DNA of 64,000 nt from Clostridium sp. DL-VIII (GCF_000230835.1 NZ_CM001240.1:3140779-3204778); one strand, 5' to 3'. Positions 24,789 through 33,958 are shown, numbered from the stretch's first letter. Numbers and translations are program-made. The notes: generated from the letters alone by a model not told the origin.

Positions 24789-24825
24789 AGATAGAATATT
24801 TAGAGATAAGTGTTCTATCTTTTTT
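24788..24825 (+). terminator. Terminator of a lost gene
   Basis: AAGATAGAA pairs with TTCTATCTT and runs into a T tract, directly after the dispersed repeat. It probably ended the gene whose tail remains at 24632-24714. Confidence 0.6.
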
Positions 24826-25129
24826 ATATTTGGGAGATTTATTCACTATGGTTGAAGTGGTGATTATGTCTATAATGTGAACTTCATTCGACTAGATAAA
24901 AAATATTTAAATGATAAATAAAGTTTAGGATAATGAAAGATGTACCGTACCACAAGTGACGAAGATTTTCTTTGAAGGTGTTAATATGATTACTTTTAAG
25001 AGAGATGATGTTGCTTTGAAGTTTGTTTTAAAATAAATGAAAATATCAAGGCGGCTAAAATAACTAGAAAACAGAAAAGATGGAATTTTAGGTTATGTAT
25101 TTAATTAATATAAATAAGGGGGTAAGATT

Positions 25130-26230
25130 TTGAAAGCAGTAGTAAAAAGAATTTTAGTTGAAAAAGATAAAAGAGTTATAGCAATAAGTGATATCCATGG
25201 AAATTTAAGTGCCTTTAAAAGAGTATTAGAAAAGATATGTTTTACTGAAAAAGATATTTTAATTTTGGTTGGAGACTTAATTGAAAAGGGTGAGATGAGC
25301 TTAAAGACTTTAAGATACATAATGGAGATATCAATGATAAGGGAAGTTTATGTGGTTAGTGGAAACTGTGATACGGTATGGGAAGATATAAAAAGCGAAG
25401 TTGATGATGAAAATCTATTAAGATATATGATGTTTAGAAAAAACAGCATTTTAAATGAAATGTGTCAGGAGTTATCAATTGAAGTAGATGAAAAATCAGA
25501 TATTAAATATATTAAAGAACAAATAAGACAAAATTTTAGCTGTGAGCTTAATTGGTTAGAACAATTACCTCATATTATTGAAACTGAGAAATTTATTTTC
25601 GCTCATGCAGGTATTACGTCTGATAATTTAGAAGAGCAACATATTAGTGAGGTTATCAAAAATGATGCATTTATTGAGAAAGGATTAGTTTTTTCTAAAT
25701 ATGTGATTGTTGGACATTGGCCAACGGCAAATTATGGGAAAGAAAGAGGCTGCTGCAATCCAATTATAAACGAGGAACAAAAAATTATCAGTATTGATGG
25801 CGGAAATATGATTAAATCGGAAGGACAGTTGAATGCACTAATAATTAATGGTGATGGAAATATTACTTTTGATGCAGTTGATGATTTTTTAATAGGTGAA
25901 ATTGTAGAAGAGCAAGCTTCAAATTCAAATACAATTCAGATTTCATGGATGGATAATGCAATAGAGGTATTAAAAGAGGGGAAAGAATTCAGTTTATGTA
26001 GGCATATTTCTTCAAATCATGAGCTTTGGGTGAAAAATGACAAACTTTTTAAAACTAAGGAAGGAATGCGCTGTTATGATTGTACAGATTATTATCTTTC
26101 TGTTAAAAAAGGAGATAGAGTTTCTATAATAGAAAAATCAAGTACACAAACTCTAGTTAAGAAAGATGGTATAATCGGATGGGTTTTAAATGAAAAATTG
26201 AGAGAAGGCAAAATAGATAGAGAATGGTGA
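25130..26230 (+). CDS. Metallophosphoesterase (PP2A/ApaH-like) with C-terminal extension
   Basis: This 366-residue protein starts at TTG 25130 after AAGGGGG. The calcineurin-like motifs are in order: AISDIHGNLSAFKRVL (D-x-H), LVGDLIEKGEMS (GDxxx), SGNCD (GN[HC]D-type), FAHAGITS, and VGHWPTAN (GH). This places the phosphatase in about the first 240 residues. A C-terminal segment (CYDCTDYYLSVKKGDRVSI, QTLVKKDGIIGWVLNEKL) looks like an SH3-type beta barrel. Substrate unknown. Confidence 0.8.
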   Translation: MKAVVKRILVEKDKRVIAISDIHGNLSAFKRVLEKICFTEKDILILVGDLIEKGEMSLKTLRYIMEISMIREVYVVSGNCDTVWEDIKSEVDDENLLRYMMFRKNSILNEMCQELSIEVDEKSDIKYIKEQIRQNFSCELNWLEQLPHIIETEKFIFAHAGITSDNLEEQHISEVIKNDAFIEKGLVFSKYVIVGHWPTANYGKERGCCNPIINEEQKIISIDGGNMIKSEGQLNALIINGDGNITFDAVDDFLIGEIVEEQASNSNTIQISWMDNAIEVLKEGKEFSLCRHISSNHELWVKNDKLFKTKEGMRCYDCTDYYLSVKKGDRVSIIEKSSTQTLVKKDGIIGWVLNEKLREGKIDREW

Positions 26231-26291
26231 TTAAAGACAGTAAATACTTCTCGTTCAGGAATAGACGATGATATAAAAAAATTGTTCCTCT

Positions 26292-26556
26292 AAATGAGCA
26301 TCTTTTACAATATGGTGGTCATATAGGGTATTCTGTAAGAAAGTCTGAAAGAAACAAGGGATATGCAAAAGAAGAATTAAGACAAGCATTGATTTATTGT
26401 AAAGATATATTACATAGTAATAAAGTTTTATTAACTTGTGATAACGATAATTTTGCTTCTCAGAAAACTATTTTATCAAAAGGAGGAAAAAAAGAAAATG
26501 AAGTATTAATTAAAGGAGAAAATCGTGTTATTGAACAATATTGGATAGCCTTATAA
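26292..26556 (+). pseudogene. N-terminally truncated GNAT acetyltransferase
   Basis: An open frame from 26292 to the TAA at 26554-26556 reads LNEHLLQYGGHIGYSVRKSE, then RNKGYAKEELRQALIYCKD and VLLTCDNDNFASQKTILSKG. This is the acetyl-CoA-binding half of a GNAT enzyme. The expected first 70 or so residues are absent and an in-frame stop lies just upstream, so it is a relic left between the phosphoesterase and ASCH genes. Confidence 0.75.
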
Positions 26557-26597
26557 ATTGTAATTTATTGAAAGATTATATAAAGAGGAGAAAGAAA

Positions 26598-27059
26598 ATG
26601 ACTGAAATACAAATGTGGAATGAATATATTAAAATTAACATGAATGCTAAAGATTACGAGGCATGGTCATTTGGCGGAAATGCACCTGACATGCCAGATT
26701 TATTGGCTGAATTAGTATTAAAAGGGATTAAAATTGCAACAGCTAGTGCGTATCCTTGTTATGTTGCAGAAAATGCTCCATTGCCACCAGTTGGAGGATA
26801 CAATTTGATATTAAATACAAAAGGAGAAGCTGTTTGTATCACAAAAACCATAAAAGTATATATTGTACCTTTTAACCAAGTGAAGGAGGAACATGCATAT
26901 AAAGAAGGGGAGTTTGATCGTACACTTACATCTTGGAGAAAATGTCATTCTGAAATTTTCTCTATGGAGCTAAAAGAGATTGATCAAAAATTTACAGAAG
27001 ATATGCTTGTTGTTTGTGAAGAATTTAAGGTTGTATACCCAATAATATTAGATAACTAG
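26598..27059 (+). CDS. ASCH-domain protein
   Basis: The protein has 153 residues from ATG 26598 after GAGGAG; a GTG- or ATG-extended frame to 26541 overlaps the GNAT relic. The ASCH (PUA-like) fold is suggested by EAWSFGGNAPDMPDLLAELVLKGIKIATASAYPCY, PPVGGYNLILNTKGEAVCITKT and the terminal FKVVYP. Such proteins bind RNA or nucleic-acid ligands; the role here is unknown. Confidence 0.8.
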   Translation: MTEIQMWNEYIKINMNAKDYEAWSFGGNAPDMPDLLAELVLKGIKIATASAYPCYVAENAPLPPVGGYNLILNTKGEAVCITKTIKVYIVPFNQVKEEHAYKEGEFDRTLTSWRKCHSEIFSMELKEIDQKFTEDMLVVCEEFKVVYPIILDN

Positions 27060-27211
27060 TGACTTTCAAATTCCTATTATTCATATAATCTATTTAATAT
27101 GTAGATTTAATCTAATAAAATATAATAATGATCTATTAAATTGAATAGTGTAGCATTTACAAATTATGTTATTATTATAGATGTAATGAATATTAAATTG
27201 GAGGGATATCA

Positions 27212-27349
27212 ATGAACACAATGCAATTTTTAGGACAGGTTCTATCTTCATTTTTAGTTATTGCTCCTATAGTTTTAGGTGGATTAAGTATTTATGCGCT
27301 TATCTTATTAATTAAAGCATTAAAGATTTATATTAATAATAATTCATAA
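27212..27349 (+). CDS. Small single-helix membrane protein
   Basis: This 45-residue ORF starts at ATG 27212 behind TTGGAGGG. It has one long hydrophobic helix (FLVIAPIVLGGLSIYALILLI) and a short lysine- and asparagine-rich tail (KALKIYINNNS). The strong ribosome site supports translation. A second tiny membrane protein follows at 27437. Function unknown; toxin-like or regulatory membrane peptides have this form. Confidence 0.5.
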   Translation: MNTMQFLGQVLSSFLVIAPIVLGGLSIYALILLIKALKIYINNNS

Positions 27350-27436
27350 TATATATCAAAATAGTAATCAAATAAAAGGAGGATTAACTTATAACTTATT
27401 ATTGCTAGGTTTAATGTAAAAATGAGGAGTGGCATT

Positions 27437-27592
27437 ATGGAATTTATACTTATAATAATTATAGTATTATTTTCTTATATTATAATACAACTTGCTATTG
27501 ATAGGTCTACTAACACAAAAATATTGAAAGAAAACCTTAAAGTTCTTGTAGAGATAAGGGAATTGCTTAAAAAGCAAGATAAAGATTTTTAA
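27437..27592 (+). CDS. Small membrane protein with charged coiled-coil tail
   Basis: This 51-residue ORF starts at ATG 27437 behind GAGGAGTG. A hydrophobic helix (FILIIIIVLFSYIIIQLAI) is followed by an amphipathic charged helix (KILKENLKVLVEIRELLKKQ). The pattern resembles small BhlA- or holin-like peptides, but no family can be claimed. Confidence 0.5.
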   Translation: MEFILIIIIVLFSYIIIQLAIDRSTNTKILKENLKVLVEIRELLKKQDKDF

Positions 27593-27779
27593 CTATAATA
27601 ATTAAATCTTGAGTAAAATAATTTTAAGTATTAAAAACAAAATTCCAATTATTCATATAACATAAGCAATATGTAAATAAGGGTGCAGTATTATTAATAA
27701 GTATTGCTGAAAAGATAAATAGTAACCTGAACAATAGTTTGAAATAAAAAATATTTATATAATTAGGAGAAATGGTAAA

Positions 27780-28349
27780 ATGAAAGTTGCTAATATATAT
27801 GTTATTCACGGTTATACATCTTCTAGCGAAGCAGAATGGTTTCCATGGTTGAAAGAACAGTTAAAAAATAGCCCTGTTAAAATTTATATTCCCAATATGC
27901 CTGATTCACAAGATCCGCATCTTGAATCCTGGCTTAAACATCTTAGGAAAAATATTTTGGATATTAATGAAAATACAATATTTATTGGGCATAGTCTTGG
28001 ATGTGTTACGGCACTACGCTATATTCTTGAAAAAAACATAAAAATAAAAGGTGTAATACTTGTTTCAGGTTTTATAAATGAAAATCCCATGGATGAACAA
28101 ACAGAAGGACTTCAGGAATTTGTAGATGGATCACTTGATATTGAAAGAATAAAAAGTTTAATTCCTTCAAGAATCGTTATTACTGCAACAGATGATGATA
28201 TTGTTCCAACAGAATCTACACAAAATTTAGCTGAATCTTTAGATGCAAATCTTATTATCCTTTCATCAGGAAAGCATTTTATTGCTCGTGATGGATATAC
28301 TAATTTTCCAGTTTTATTAAATGAGATTCAGAAATTGATTAAGGCTTAA
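27780..28349 (+). CDS. RBBP9/YdeN-type alpha/beta hydrolase
   Basis: This 189-residue protein starts at ATG 27780 after TTAGGAGAAA. It shows VIHGYTSSSEAEWFPWL, the nucleophile elbow FIGHSLGCVTAL (Ser near residue 63), the acidic residue in ATDDDIVP, and the catalytic His in SSGKHFIARDGY. This matches the compact RBBP9/YdeN serine-hydrolase family. Substrate unknown. Confidence 0.85.
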   Translation: MKVANIYVIHGYTSSSEAEWFPWLKEQLKNSPVKIYIPNMPDSQDPHLESWLKHLRKNILDINENTIFIGHSLGCVTALRYILEKNIKIKGVILVSGFINENPMDEQTEGLQEFVDGSLDIERIKSLIPSRIVITATDDDIVPTESTQNLAESLDANLIILSSGKHFIARDGYTNFPVLLNEIQKLIKA

Positions 28350-28385
28350 TATTCTTATTGTAAATTTTTTGTTCTTTTATGGGAA

Positions 28386-28528
28386 TTAAACTGTACATTC
28401 TTTACAAAATATAATATCATTAGCATCGTCATGGATAGCTTTTATTTTACTTAAGCTTCGGACTGTTGAGCGCCTTAAGGTATAGCTTCTTACCATATCA
28501 AAGGCTTCACCATCAATAGAAGGGGCAT
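28386..28528 (-). pseudogene. C-terminal fragment of an unidentified gene
   Basis: On the minus strand an open stretch reads PSIDGEAFDMVRSYTLRRST, then VRSLSKIKAIHDDANDIIF and a stop. It has no start codon or ribosome site and the frame breaks just upstream. It looks like a relic, but I do not recognise the family. Confidence 0.3.
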
Positions 28529-28639
28529 GCCATTTGGATTAGCTTTTTGATTTCTTTGTAGTTAATTTCATTAATAAAGCCTAGTTATTTGTTTTTAAAT
28601 ATGCATCAATGGAAATCAGAGGGTGTAATTAAATTATCC

Positions 28640-29030
28640 TTAACAGATTTAATTATCTTATATAATAGAAATATGAAAATATATAAATACTTAAATAGAA
28701 AAAAATTAAAATTTTTATATATTTTTAAATATTCATAGGTTCATATAAAGCTATAAAAATTTGAAAATATGTTTGAATGTTTCTATGTAAGTTTATTTAT
28801 AGAAAAATATTTAGATAGGAATATATGTACAAATAAAAACAAATAAAAATATATTCATATAAAAAAATTTTACTATGAAAATATATAAATATTTATAGGA
28901 AACATGCGGGTTAAGGTGAATTTATAATTTTAAATATATGTATTCCTATAAAATAGAGCAAGAATTCAGAAGTAAAAATGTAAAAAATTTTTACTATGGC
29001 AGAATAATTTTATAATATGGAGATAATAAA
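28640..29030. other. Extremely AT-rich intergenic stretch
   Basis: About 390 bases are nearly all A and T, with recurring AAAATATATAAATA segments and short imperfect inverted repeats (for example TATTTATAGGAA). No gene, promoter or terminator stands out. It could be a bent or easily melted region, but nothing specific can be assigned. Confidence 0.4.
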
Positions 29031-29041
29031 TCTTACAATAG

Positions 29042-29090
29042 TTGACAAACTTGAAAATGGATGATAATATACAGTTGACGTTAACGTTAA
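29042..29090 (+). promoter_or_regulatory. merR promoter with downstream palindromic operator
   Basis: TTGACA (29042-29047), a 17-base spacer and TAATAT (29065-29070) form the promoter. The palindrome TTGACGTTAACGTTAA (29075-29090) covers the expected start site. The same site recurs before the MFS gene (29539-29554). Confidence 0.7.
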
Positions 29091-29106
29091 GAAGAGGTGC
29101 AATCAT

Positions 29107-29496
29107 ATGAGCTATAAAATTGGTGAAATTGCGAAGCTTACAAATTTGACAACTAGAACTATCAGATACTATGAAGAACTTGGACTATTAGGAGATAGAA
29201 ATAATAGGGTAGTAGGGGAACTCCGAGTATTTGAAAATGAGGATATTAAGCGTCTAAAAAAGATTCAGCTGCTTAAAGATTTAGGACTCACTTTAGAGGA
29301 GATTGGTCAAGTTATAGATTTATATTTTACAGACGGACGACTTTTAGAAGGAAAACGTCAGGTAATACAAATTCTAAAGAGCCATATTGCAAGAGCTGAA
29401 GAGAAAATAAATGAGTTAGACACGTTTAAAACTGAGTGTAAGAACAATATTTGTAGGATAGAAGCAATTATTAAAAACAATGAAGATAAGTCTTAA
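29107..29496 (+). CDS. MerR-family regulator
   Basis: This 129-residue protein starts at ATG 29107 after AGAGGTG. The HTH reads YKIGEIAKLTNLTTRTIRYYEELGLL, the wing ELRVFENEDIKRLKKIQLLKDLGLTLEEI, then a long coiled coil and a C-terminal FKTECKNNICRIEAI with a Cys pair. It is co-directional with an MFS transporter and both carry the same TTAACGT-type dyad, so it probably senses the exported compound. Confidence 0.88.
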   Translation: MSYKIGEIAKLTNLTTRTIRYYEELGLLGDRNNRVVGELRVFENEDIKRLKKIQLLKDLGLTLEEIGQVIDLYFTDGRLLEGKRQVIQILKSHIARAEEKINELDTFKTECKNNICRIEAIIKNNEDKS

Positions 29497-29500
29497 AAGT

Positions 29501-29529
29501 AAGTAACAGGTATGGGCCTGTACTTTTTT
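29501..29529 (+). terminator. Terminator between merR and the MFS gene
   Basis: AAGTAACAGG pairs with CCTGTACTT (one bulged base) and continues into seven T. It separates merR from the transporter promoter. Confidence 0.65.
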
Positions 29530-29538
29530 ACATTACAC

Positions 29539-29554
29539 TTAACGTTTACGTTAA
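29539..29554 (+). promoter_or_regulatory. MerR operator upstream of the MFS gene
   Basis: TTAACGTTTACGTTAA, flanked by CAC and AGTG that extend the dyad, differs from the operator before merR at only two positions. It lies 35 bases before the transporter start. Confidence 0.65.
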
Positions 29555-29588
29555 AGTGATTTAATGAAGAATTGAGGGAGTGATATTT

Positions 29589-30782
29589 ATGTATAAAAAC
29601 ACAGATATAATTATAAAGAAAGAATTTGAATTGAGTAATTTTTTAATTGTACTAATGTCGGTAGCTTGTGCGGTTAGTGTAGCTAATCTATATTATTACC
29701 AACCTTTACTTGAACAGATTTCTAGATTCTTTAATGTATCATCGTCTACAATTGGCATTGCAGCAATGCTGATTCAAATTGGTTATGCAATAGGATTGAT
29801 CTTTATAGTTCCGCTAGGAGATATTAAGGAACGTAGGAGCTTAATAATGATAATGTTATTTTGTTCTGCTATATCGCTGCTTTCTTTATCAATTTCTTTA
29901 AATATATGGTGGCTATTATTAAGTTCTCTTATAGTTGGGGTGACTTCTATTACTCCAATGTTAATTGTGCCATTAGCAGCACATCTGGCTAAACCAGCAG
30001 AAAGAGGCAAAGTGATTGGAAGTGTAATGAGTGGATTACTAATTGGTATATTATTATCACGTGTATTTAGTGGAATTATAGGATCAATTCTAGGATGGCA
30101 AATTGTTTACCGTATAGCTGCTGGAATGATGATTTTGTTAATTCTAGTATTTAAGTTATGGCTTCCTAAATCTATTTCAGATTCTTCAATGAGTTATAAA
30201 GAATTACTTAAATCGCTAATAGGGTTAGCGAAAAATCAACCAATTTTAATGGAAGCGTCATTAATTGGTGCAATGATGTTTGGAACATTCAGTATATTTT
30301 GGACGTCCCTATCTTTTTTACTTAAGTCGTCAGCTTACAATTTGGGAGCTCAGGCTGCTGGGATATTTGGATTAGCAGGAATTGTAGGGGCTTTGGCAGC
30401 TTCTATGGTAGGGAGAATTGCAGACAAAAGAAGTCCTAGATTCACTTTAACTATAGCCATCATGTTTTCATTTTTATCATATATTTGGTTCCTGATTTTT
30501 GGATATCAAATGTGGGGACTTATCATTGGAGTAATATTGTTGGATTTAGGAATTCAATCGGGTCAAATTTCAAATCAAGCACGTATAAATACCTTAGATG
30601 CTACAGCTCGTAATCGTAACAATGCTGTATATATGACATTTTACTTTTGTGGTGGAGCATTAGGTTCATGGCTAGGAACATTTTTCTGGGGACTATTTGG
30701 ATGGATTGGAGTATGTGGTGTTGGGATAACTTTTCAGATAATCGCAGCAACAATTCATATTTTAGGTATAAAACGCAGATAA
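29589..30782 (+). CDS. MFS transporter, drug-efflux type
   Basis: The protein has 397 residues from ATG 29589, behind GAGGGAGTG; an in-frame GTG at 29580 is part of the ribosome site. About 12 hydrophobic helices are seen. The loop PLGDIKERRSLIMIM is the MFS motif A between helices 2 and 3, and ANLYYYQPLLEQISRFF is typical of AraJ/YnfM-like exporters. Control by the upstream MerR protein through the shared dyad suggests substrate-induced efflux. Confidence 0.87.
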   Translation: MYKNTDIIIKKEFELSNFLIVLMSVACAVSVANLYYYQPLLEQISRFFNVSSSTIGIAAMLIQIGYAIGLIFIVPLGDIKERRSLIMIMLFCSAISLLSLSISLNIWWLLLSSLIVGVTSITPMLIVPLAAHLAKPAERGKVIGSVMSGLLIGILLSRVFSGIIGSILGWQIVYRIAAGMMILLILVFKLWLPKSISDSSMSYKELLKSLIGLAKNQPILMEASLIGAMMFGTFSIFWTSLSFLLKSSAYNLGAQAAGIFGLAGIVGALAASMVGRIADKRSPRFTLTIAIMFSFLSYIWFLIFGYQMWGLIIGVILLDLGIQSGQISNQARINTLDATARNRNNAVYMTFYFCGGALGSWLGTFFWGLFGWIGVCGVGITFQIIAATIHILGIKRR

Positions 30783-30810
30783 GAGGATATAGAATGCAAT
30801 GGTTATAATC

Positions 30811-30852
30811 AAATACCTGATTGCTTTTAAATAAGCTAATATCAGGTATTTA
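30811..30852 (+). terminator. Terminator of the MFS gene
   Basis: AAATACCTGAT and ATCAGGTATTT form the stem, with GCTT/AAGC pairing inside; a T-rich stretch follows. Confidence 0.75.
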
Positions 30853-31033
30853 ATTATTTTCTAAAGCAGCTTCACGATAAATTCCACCAATGTATAAATT
30901 TATATATAGTAATGAATTGAAATGTAAAATAATGTTTATAAGTATGCTATAATCGATAGATAATGATAAGCTAAATCGGAATAAAATTGAATTTTGAATG
31001 TTAGATAGAAAAACAACAGAAGGAGTAATCAAA

Positions 31034-31162
31034 ATGGATGTTCTACGAGGCGTAATAGTAGTTTTAATATTTATTATAATTGGAATGCTTTTTGGAAGAA
31101 TTATGGTCATTGCAGGTTTAATAATTGAAGCTATAGTTAAATTTTTTCGGAAACTGTTTTGA
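31034..31162 (+). CDS. Small cationic membrane peptide
   Basis: This 42-residue ORF starts at ATG 31034 after AGAAGGAG. It is almost entirely hydrophobic (GVIVVLIFIIIGMLFGRIMV) and ends with a basic amphipathic segment, IVKFFRKLF. The strong ribosome site argues for expression. Size and charge resemble type I toxins or small bacteriocin-like peptides; no antisense RNA can be demonstrated. Confidence 0.45.
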   Translation: MDVLRGVIVVLIFIIIGMLFGRIMVIAGLIIEAIVKFFRKLF

Positions 31163-31290
31163 TAATTAGAGAATCTATTTATTGTACTTATTATAGTTTT
31201 TGGTATTTCAAATTTGTATATTGAGAGATAATAATTAATTAAAAAATAGAGATTTGTGCATCAAGATAATTTATACGAGGAGTGATAACC

Positions 31291-31827
31291 ATGAAAGAAT
31301 TCTTTTTGAAATCAGTAAGAATTGGATTTTCAATATGGAGTGAAAATGATATGCCTGACGCTTTAGAATTATGGGGCAATCCAGAAGTGACAAAATTTAT
31401 TATAGCAGAAGGAAAGATGTCAGAAGAACAAGTGCAACAAAGGCTAAAAAAGGAAATAGAAACTTATAATAAGTACAGTCTTCAATATTGGCCAATATAT
31501 TTAATAGAAACTAATGAAAATTTAGGGTGCTGTGGTTTAAGGCCATATGATTCTGAAAACAATGTATTTGAAATTGGGATTCATTTAAAAGAGAAATACT
31601 GGGGAAAGGGAATTGCTAAGGAAGCATGCGCTGCTATTATAGAATATGCCTTTAATAATCTTAGTGCTAATGGACTTTTTGCTGGACACAATCCTAAAAA
31701 TGCAGCATCTGCTAAGCTGTTAAAAAAACTCGGATTTACTTATACTCACGATGAATACTATCCACCAACAAAACTATATCATCCTTCATACTTGATGAAG
31801 AAAGAAAACTACATGGGTGATAACTAA
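31291..31827 (+). CDS. GNAT-family N-acetyltransferase (RimJ/RimL type)
   Basis: This 178-residue protein starts at ATG 31291 after CGAGGAGTG. It has the GNAT core FEIGIHLKEKYWGKGIAKEACAAIIEYAF (acetyl-CoA loop KGIAKEA) and GHNPKNAASAKLLKKLGFTY. These are features of RimJ/RimL-like enzymes that acetylate N-termini or small amines. Substrate unknown. Confidence 0.85.
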   Translation: MKEFFLKSVRIGFSIWSENDMPDALELWGNPEVTKFIIAEGKMSEEQVQQRLKKEIETYNKYSLQYWPIYLIETNENLGCCGLRPYDSENNVFEIGIHLKEKYWGKGIAKEACAAIIEYAFNNLSANGLFAGHNPKNAASAKLLKKLGFTYTHDEYYPPTKLYHPSYLMKKENYMGDN

Positions 31828-31885
31828 GACATAACACTCATATGTTTTATAACCTTTAAAAGTAAAATTTCATTGAAATAGAACT

Positions 31886-32683
31886 TTAAGAAAGAAAGGT
31901 ACATGGCGTATTTACTACGCACTTTCCGCATACTTCACTGCCAACACTGTTTGGACAATCACCAGATTCAGTAGTGTAAGAGCTTCCGAATTCTGTATAT
32001 AATTCTGCATTTTTTCTTATCACTACATAGCATTTATGCCTGTCATATCCATCTAAAGTTAGTGCACCTGATGGGCAATGTTTTACACATACACCACAGT
32101 TTCCATTCTTTTTATAAAGACAAAGTTCATCTTCCAAAGGAGAATCTGGATTAACATCTAGATTAGTTACAATGGTGCTATATCTCCCGCAGCATCCAAC
32201 CTTAGTTATAAGCATATTATTTATGCCAAAGGTTCCAAGACCAGCAGCTTTAGCAAAATGTCTATGAGACCAATTGCTTTTTAGTATCTTTTGATCAAAA
32301 GTAGAGGATTCTGGTGAAACATCTGCATGGTACCCAAGTTTTCGTAGTTCTGAGATAATATATTCATTTAACTTAATAAACATTGCATTGGTTTCTTCAT
32401 AAGCTAGTGCCCACTCAGGAGAGGAAATATCTCCAGGAGCTTTATTAGTATGAGCCAATTCTTTAGTGAATGGAACAAAATATGCGATTACAATTGATGC
32501 ATCTAAAAGTACATCAGTGGGTAATCCATGGGTAGGGGTAATAAGTTCTTTCAAACTTAAGATGTAAGGATGATTAGCATCAGCAAAGCCTACTAAAGGC
32601 TCACCCCATTTTGTTGAAATATAATCTTTATGCTCGTATTCCTTAACAAAGTTTTGTATCATTTTAGTAATTTTCTCTTTCAT
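31886..32683 (-). CDS. Epoxyqueuosine-reductase-like 4Fe-4S protein
   Basis: The protein has 265 residues from ATG 32683; an upstream in-frame ATG at 32695 is possible. The middle shows SSTFDQKILKSNWSHRHFAK and AAGLGTFGINNMLITKVGCCGR, characteristic of the QueG-like fold. Two cysteine clusters follow: CGVCVKHCPSGAL and SEVCGKCVVNTPC. It lacks the cobalamin-domain length of true QueG and belongs to the shorter double-cluster reductases common in anaerobes. Function unproven. It lies downstream of an AraC gene on the same strand. Confidence 0.75.
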   Translation of the reverse strand: MKEKITKMIQNFVKEYEHKDYISTKWGEPLVGFADANHPYILSLKELITPTHGLPTDVLLDASIVIAYFVPFTKELAHTNKAPGDISSPEWALAYEETNAMFIKLNEYIISELRKLGYHADVSPESSTFDQKILKSNWSHRHFAKAAGLGTFGINNMLITKVGCCGRYSTIVTNLDVNPDSPLEDELCLYKKNGNCGVCVKHCPSGALTLDGYDRHKCYVVIRKNAELYTEFGSSYTTESGDCPNSVGSEVCGKCVVNTPCTFLS

Positions 32684-32761
32684 GCTAAAGCACATCCTTT
32701 CTCTGTATATTATATCATTTTGACAAAGTAAGTCTTTGCTGAAATATAGTAAGTTTTTAGT

Positions 32762-33472
32762 CTATTTTTTGATTGTTTTTCTAAACTCTGCAGGTGATAT
32801 TCCTTCAAAGTGTCTAAACACTTTAGTAAAGGATGAATTATGTTCATAACCTACCATTTGAGAAATTTGTAAAATTGTTAAGTTTGTATTTAAAAGGAGC
32901 TCTTTAGCTCTCTTTACCCTTAAATTTTGTATATACTCAGTAGGCGATATGTTCATATTATTTTTAAACCACTCACTATAATAACTAGTATTATAATGTT
33001 CTATATCTGCCAATTTCTTTAAATCGAATTCTTCTGTAAAATGTTCGTTTATATATCTGATGGAATTAGGCAGATTTTCCTTAGTAATAAAATTATAAAA
33101 GTAAAGAAATAAATTATTTATTGAATTAGAATTTTGATTAGTATTAGCTTCATTTAGTAATAAATATCTTATGGCTTCCCATTTATCATCAAATAAAAAG
33201 TCTTTTCCTCCATGCATTTTTTCCATATCATACTTGTTAAGCATGTTATTAGGAATATCTAAAACTAAGAATTCATTAGTATTATTGGCATTAAAAGTAT
33301 GCTGACAATCTGGAGGAAGAAAGAATAATGAATCACCTTTTAAGTCTAATTTCTTACAATCAGTTTCTATAGAAAGCACACCTTGAAGTGGCAAAATTAA
33401 TTGTCCATATTCATGAGTATGAGTATTGCTTTTAAAATTATATATTCTACGTTCACATTTTATAGTATTCAA
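32762..33472 (-). CDS. AraC-family regulator with cupin sensor
   Basis: This 236-residue protein starts at TTG 33472 after AAGGAG. The N-terminal cupin has HTHEYGQLILPLQGVLSIE and FFLPPDCQHTF. The C-terminal AraC HTH pair is FTEEFDLKKLADIEHYNTSYYSEWFKNN and LTILQISQMVGYEHNSSFTKVFRHFEGISPAEFR. It is co-directional with the downstream Fe-S protein and 34 bases from the upstream broken HxlR gene. Confidence 0.85.
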   Translation of the reverse strand: MNTIKCERRIYNFKSNTHTHEYGQLILPLQGVLSIETDCKKLDLKGDSLFFLPPDCQHTFNANNTNEFLVLDIPNNMLNKYDMEKMHGGKDFLFDDKWEAIRYLLLNEANTNQNSNSINNLFLYFYNFITKENLPNSIRYINEHFTEEFDLKKLADIEHYNTSYYSEWFKNNMNISPTEYIQNLRVKRAKELLLNTNLTILQISQMVGYEHNSSFTKVFRHFEGISPAEFRKTIKK

Positions 33473-33506
33473 AATTAGTACTCCTTCCTTTATATAAAAA
33501 TTATTA

Positions 33507-33832
33507 TTAAGGAAGATTAATGCTTCCCCAGTCAGACATAAGCTCTAAAATTGGAATTAAAGTCTGTCCTTTTTCTGTTAATGAATACTCAACTTTTGGT
33601 GGAACTTGTGAATATTCCTTCCTTGAAATAAGACCATTAGCTTCAAGTTCCTTCAAGTGTTGGATTAAGATTTTGTGAGTAATATTTGGGAGAAGTTTTC
33701 GTATCTCTACATATATTTGAGTTCCCTTATAGTTGATAATATCCACATTAAAACCCATTTCCATTTGCCTCCAACTATAGATAAAGTGTATGATATTGGG
33801 CAAACAGAGGGATCTATAATACCATCTTTCAT
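33507..33832 (-). pseudogene. HxlR-family regulator, frameshifted
   Basis: From ATG 33832, behind AAAGGAGAG, the sequence reads MKDGIIDPSVCPISYTLSIV and then GGKWKWVLMWILS, the canonical HxlR start. The remainder, NYKGTQIYVEIRKLLPNITH and on to SDWGSINLP, lies in another frame. One missing base near 33735 explains the break. It is divergent from a flavodoxin-type reductase that is also broken, so the whole sensor/reductase pair appears dead, unless these are sequencing errors. Confidence 0.8.
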
Positions 33833-33958
33833 ATAATACTCTCCTTTTGGTATAGTACTAGACAAAAAAGTGCGTAATTTTATATCTAAAATTAATTATA
33901 TATAATAAAAGCACAAATTCAAGTAGAATAAATTTAGAAAAGGCTGGTGTTTTTAGTT

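Larger units (their letters stand above)
24258..25129. other. Gene-poor region with decayed sequence and AT-rich palindromes
   Basis: This 872-base gap holds no intact gene. Contents seen: a hairpin near 24305-24345; a set of self-complementary TATTCTGAAGAATA/TATTCTTCAGAATA segments at 24372-24485; a decayed coding tail at 24632-24714 reading AVIGDIEKVLKFKYDVDGC then SWLFYKI and stops; the dispersed repeat at 24690-24788; and a terminator at 24788-24825. The rest, to 25110, gives only short peptides with no recognisable similarity. Confidence 0.55.

Noticed and set aside
28640..29030. Possible replication origin in the very AT-rich stretch
   Set aside because: No DnaA-box cluster, no dnaA/dnaN neighbourhood and no iterons; simple AT richness is not enough.
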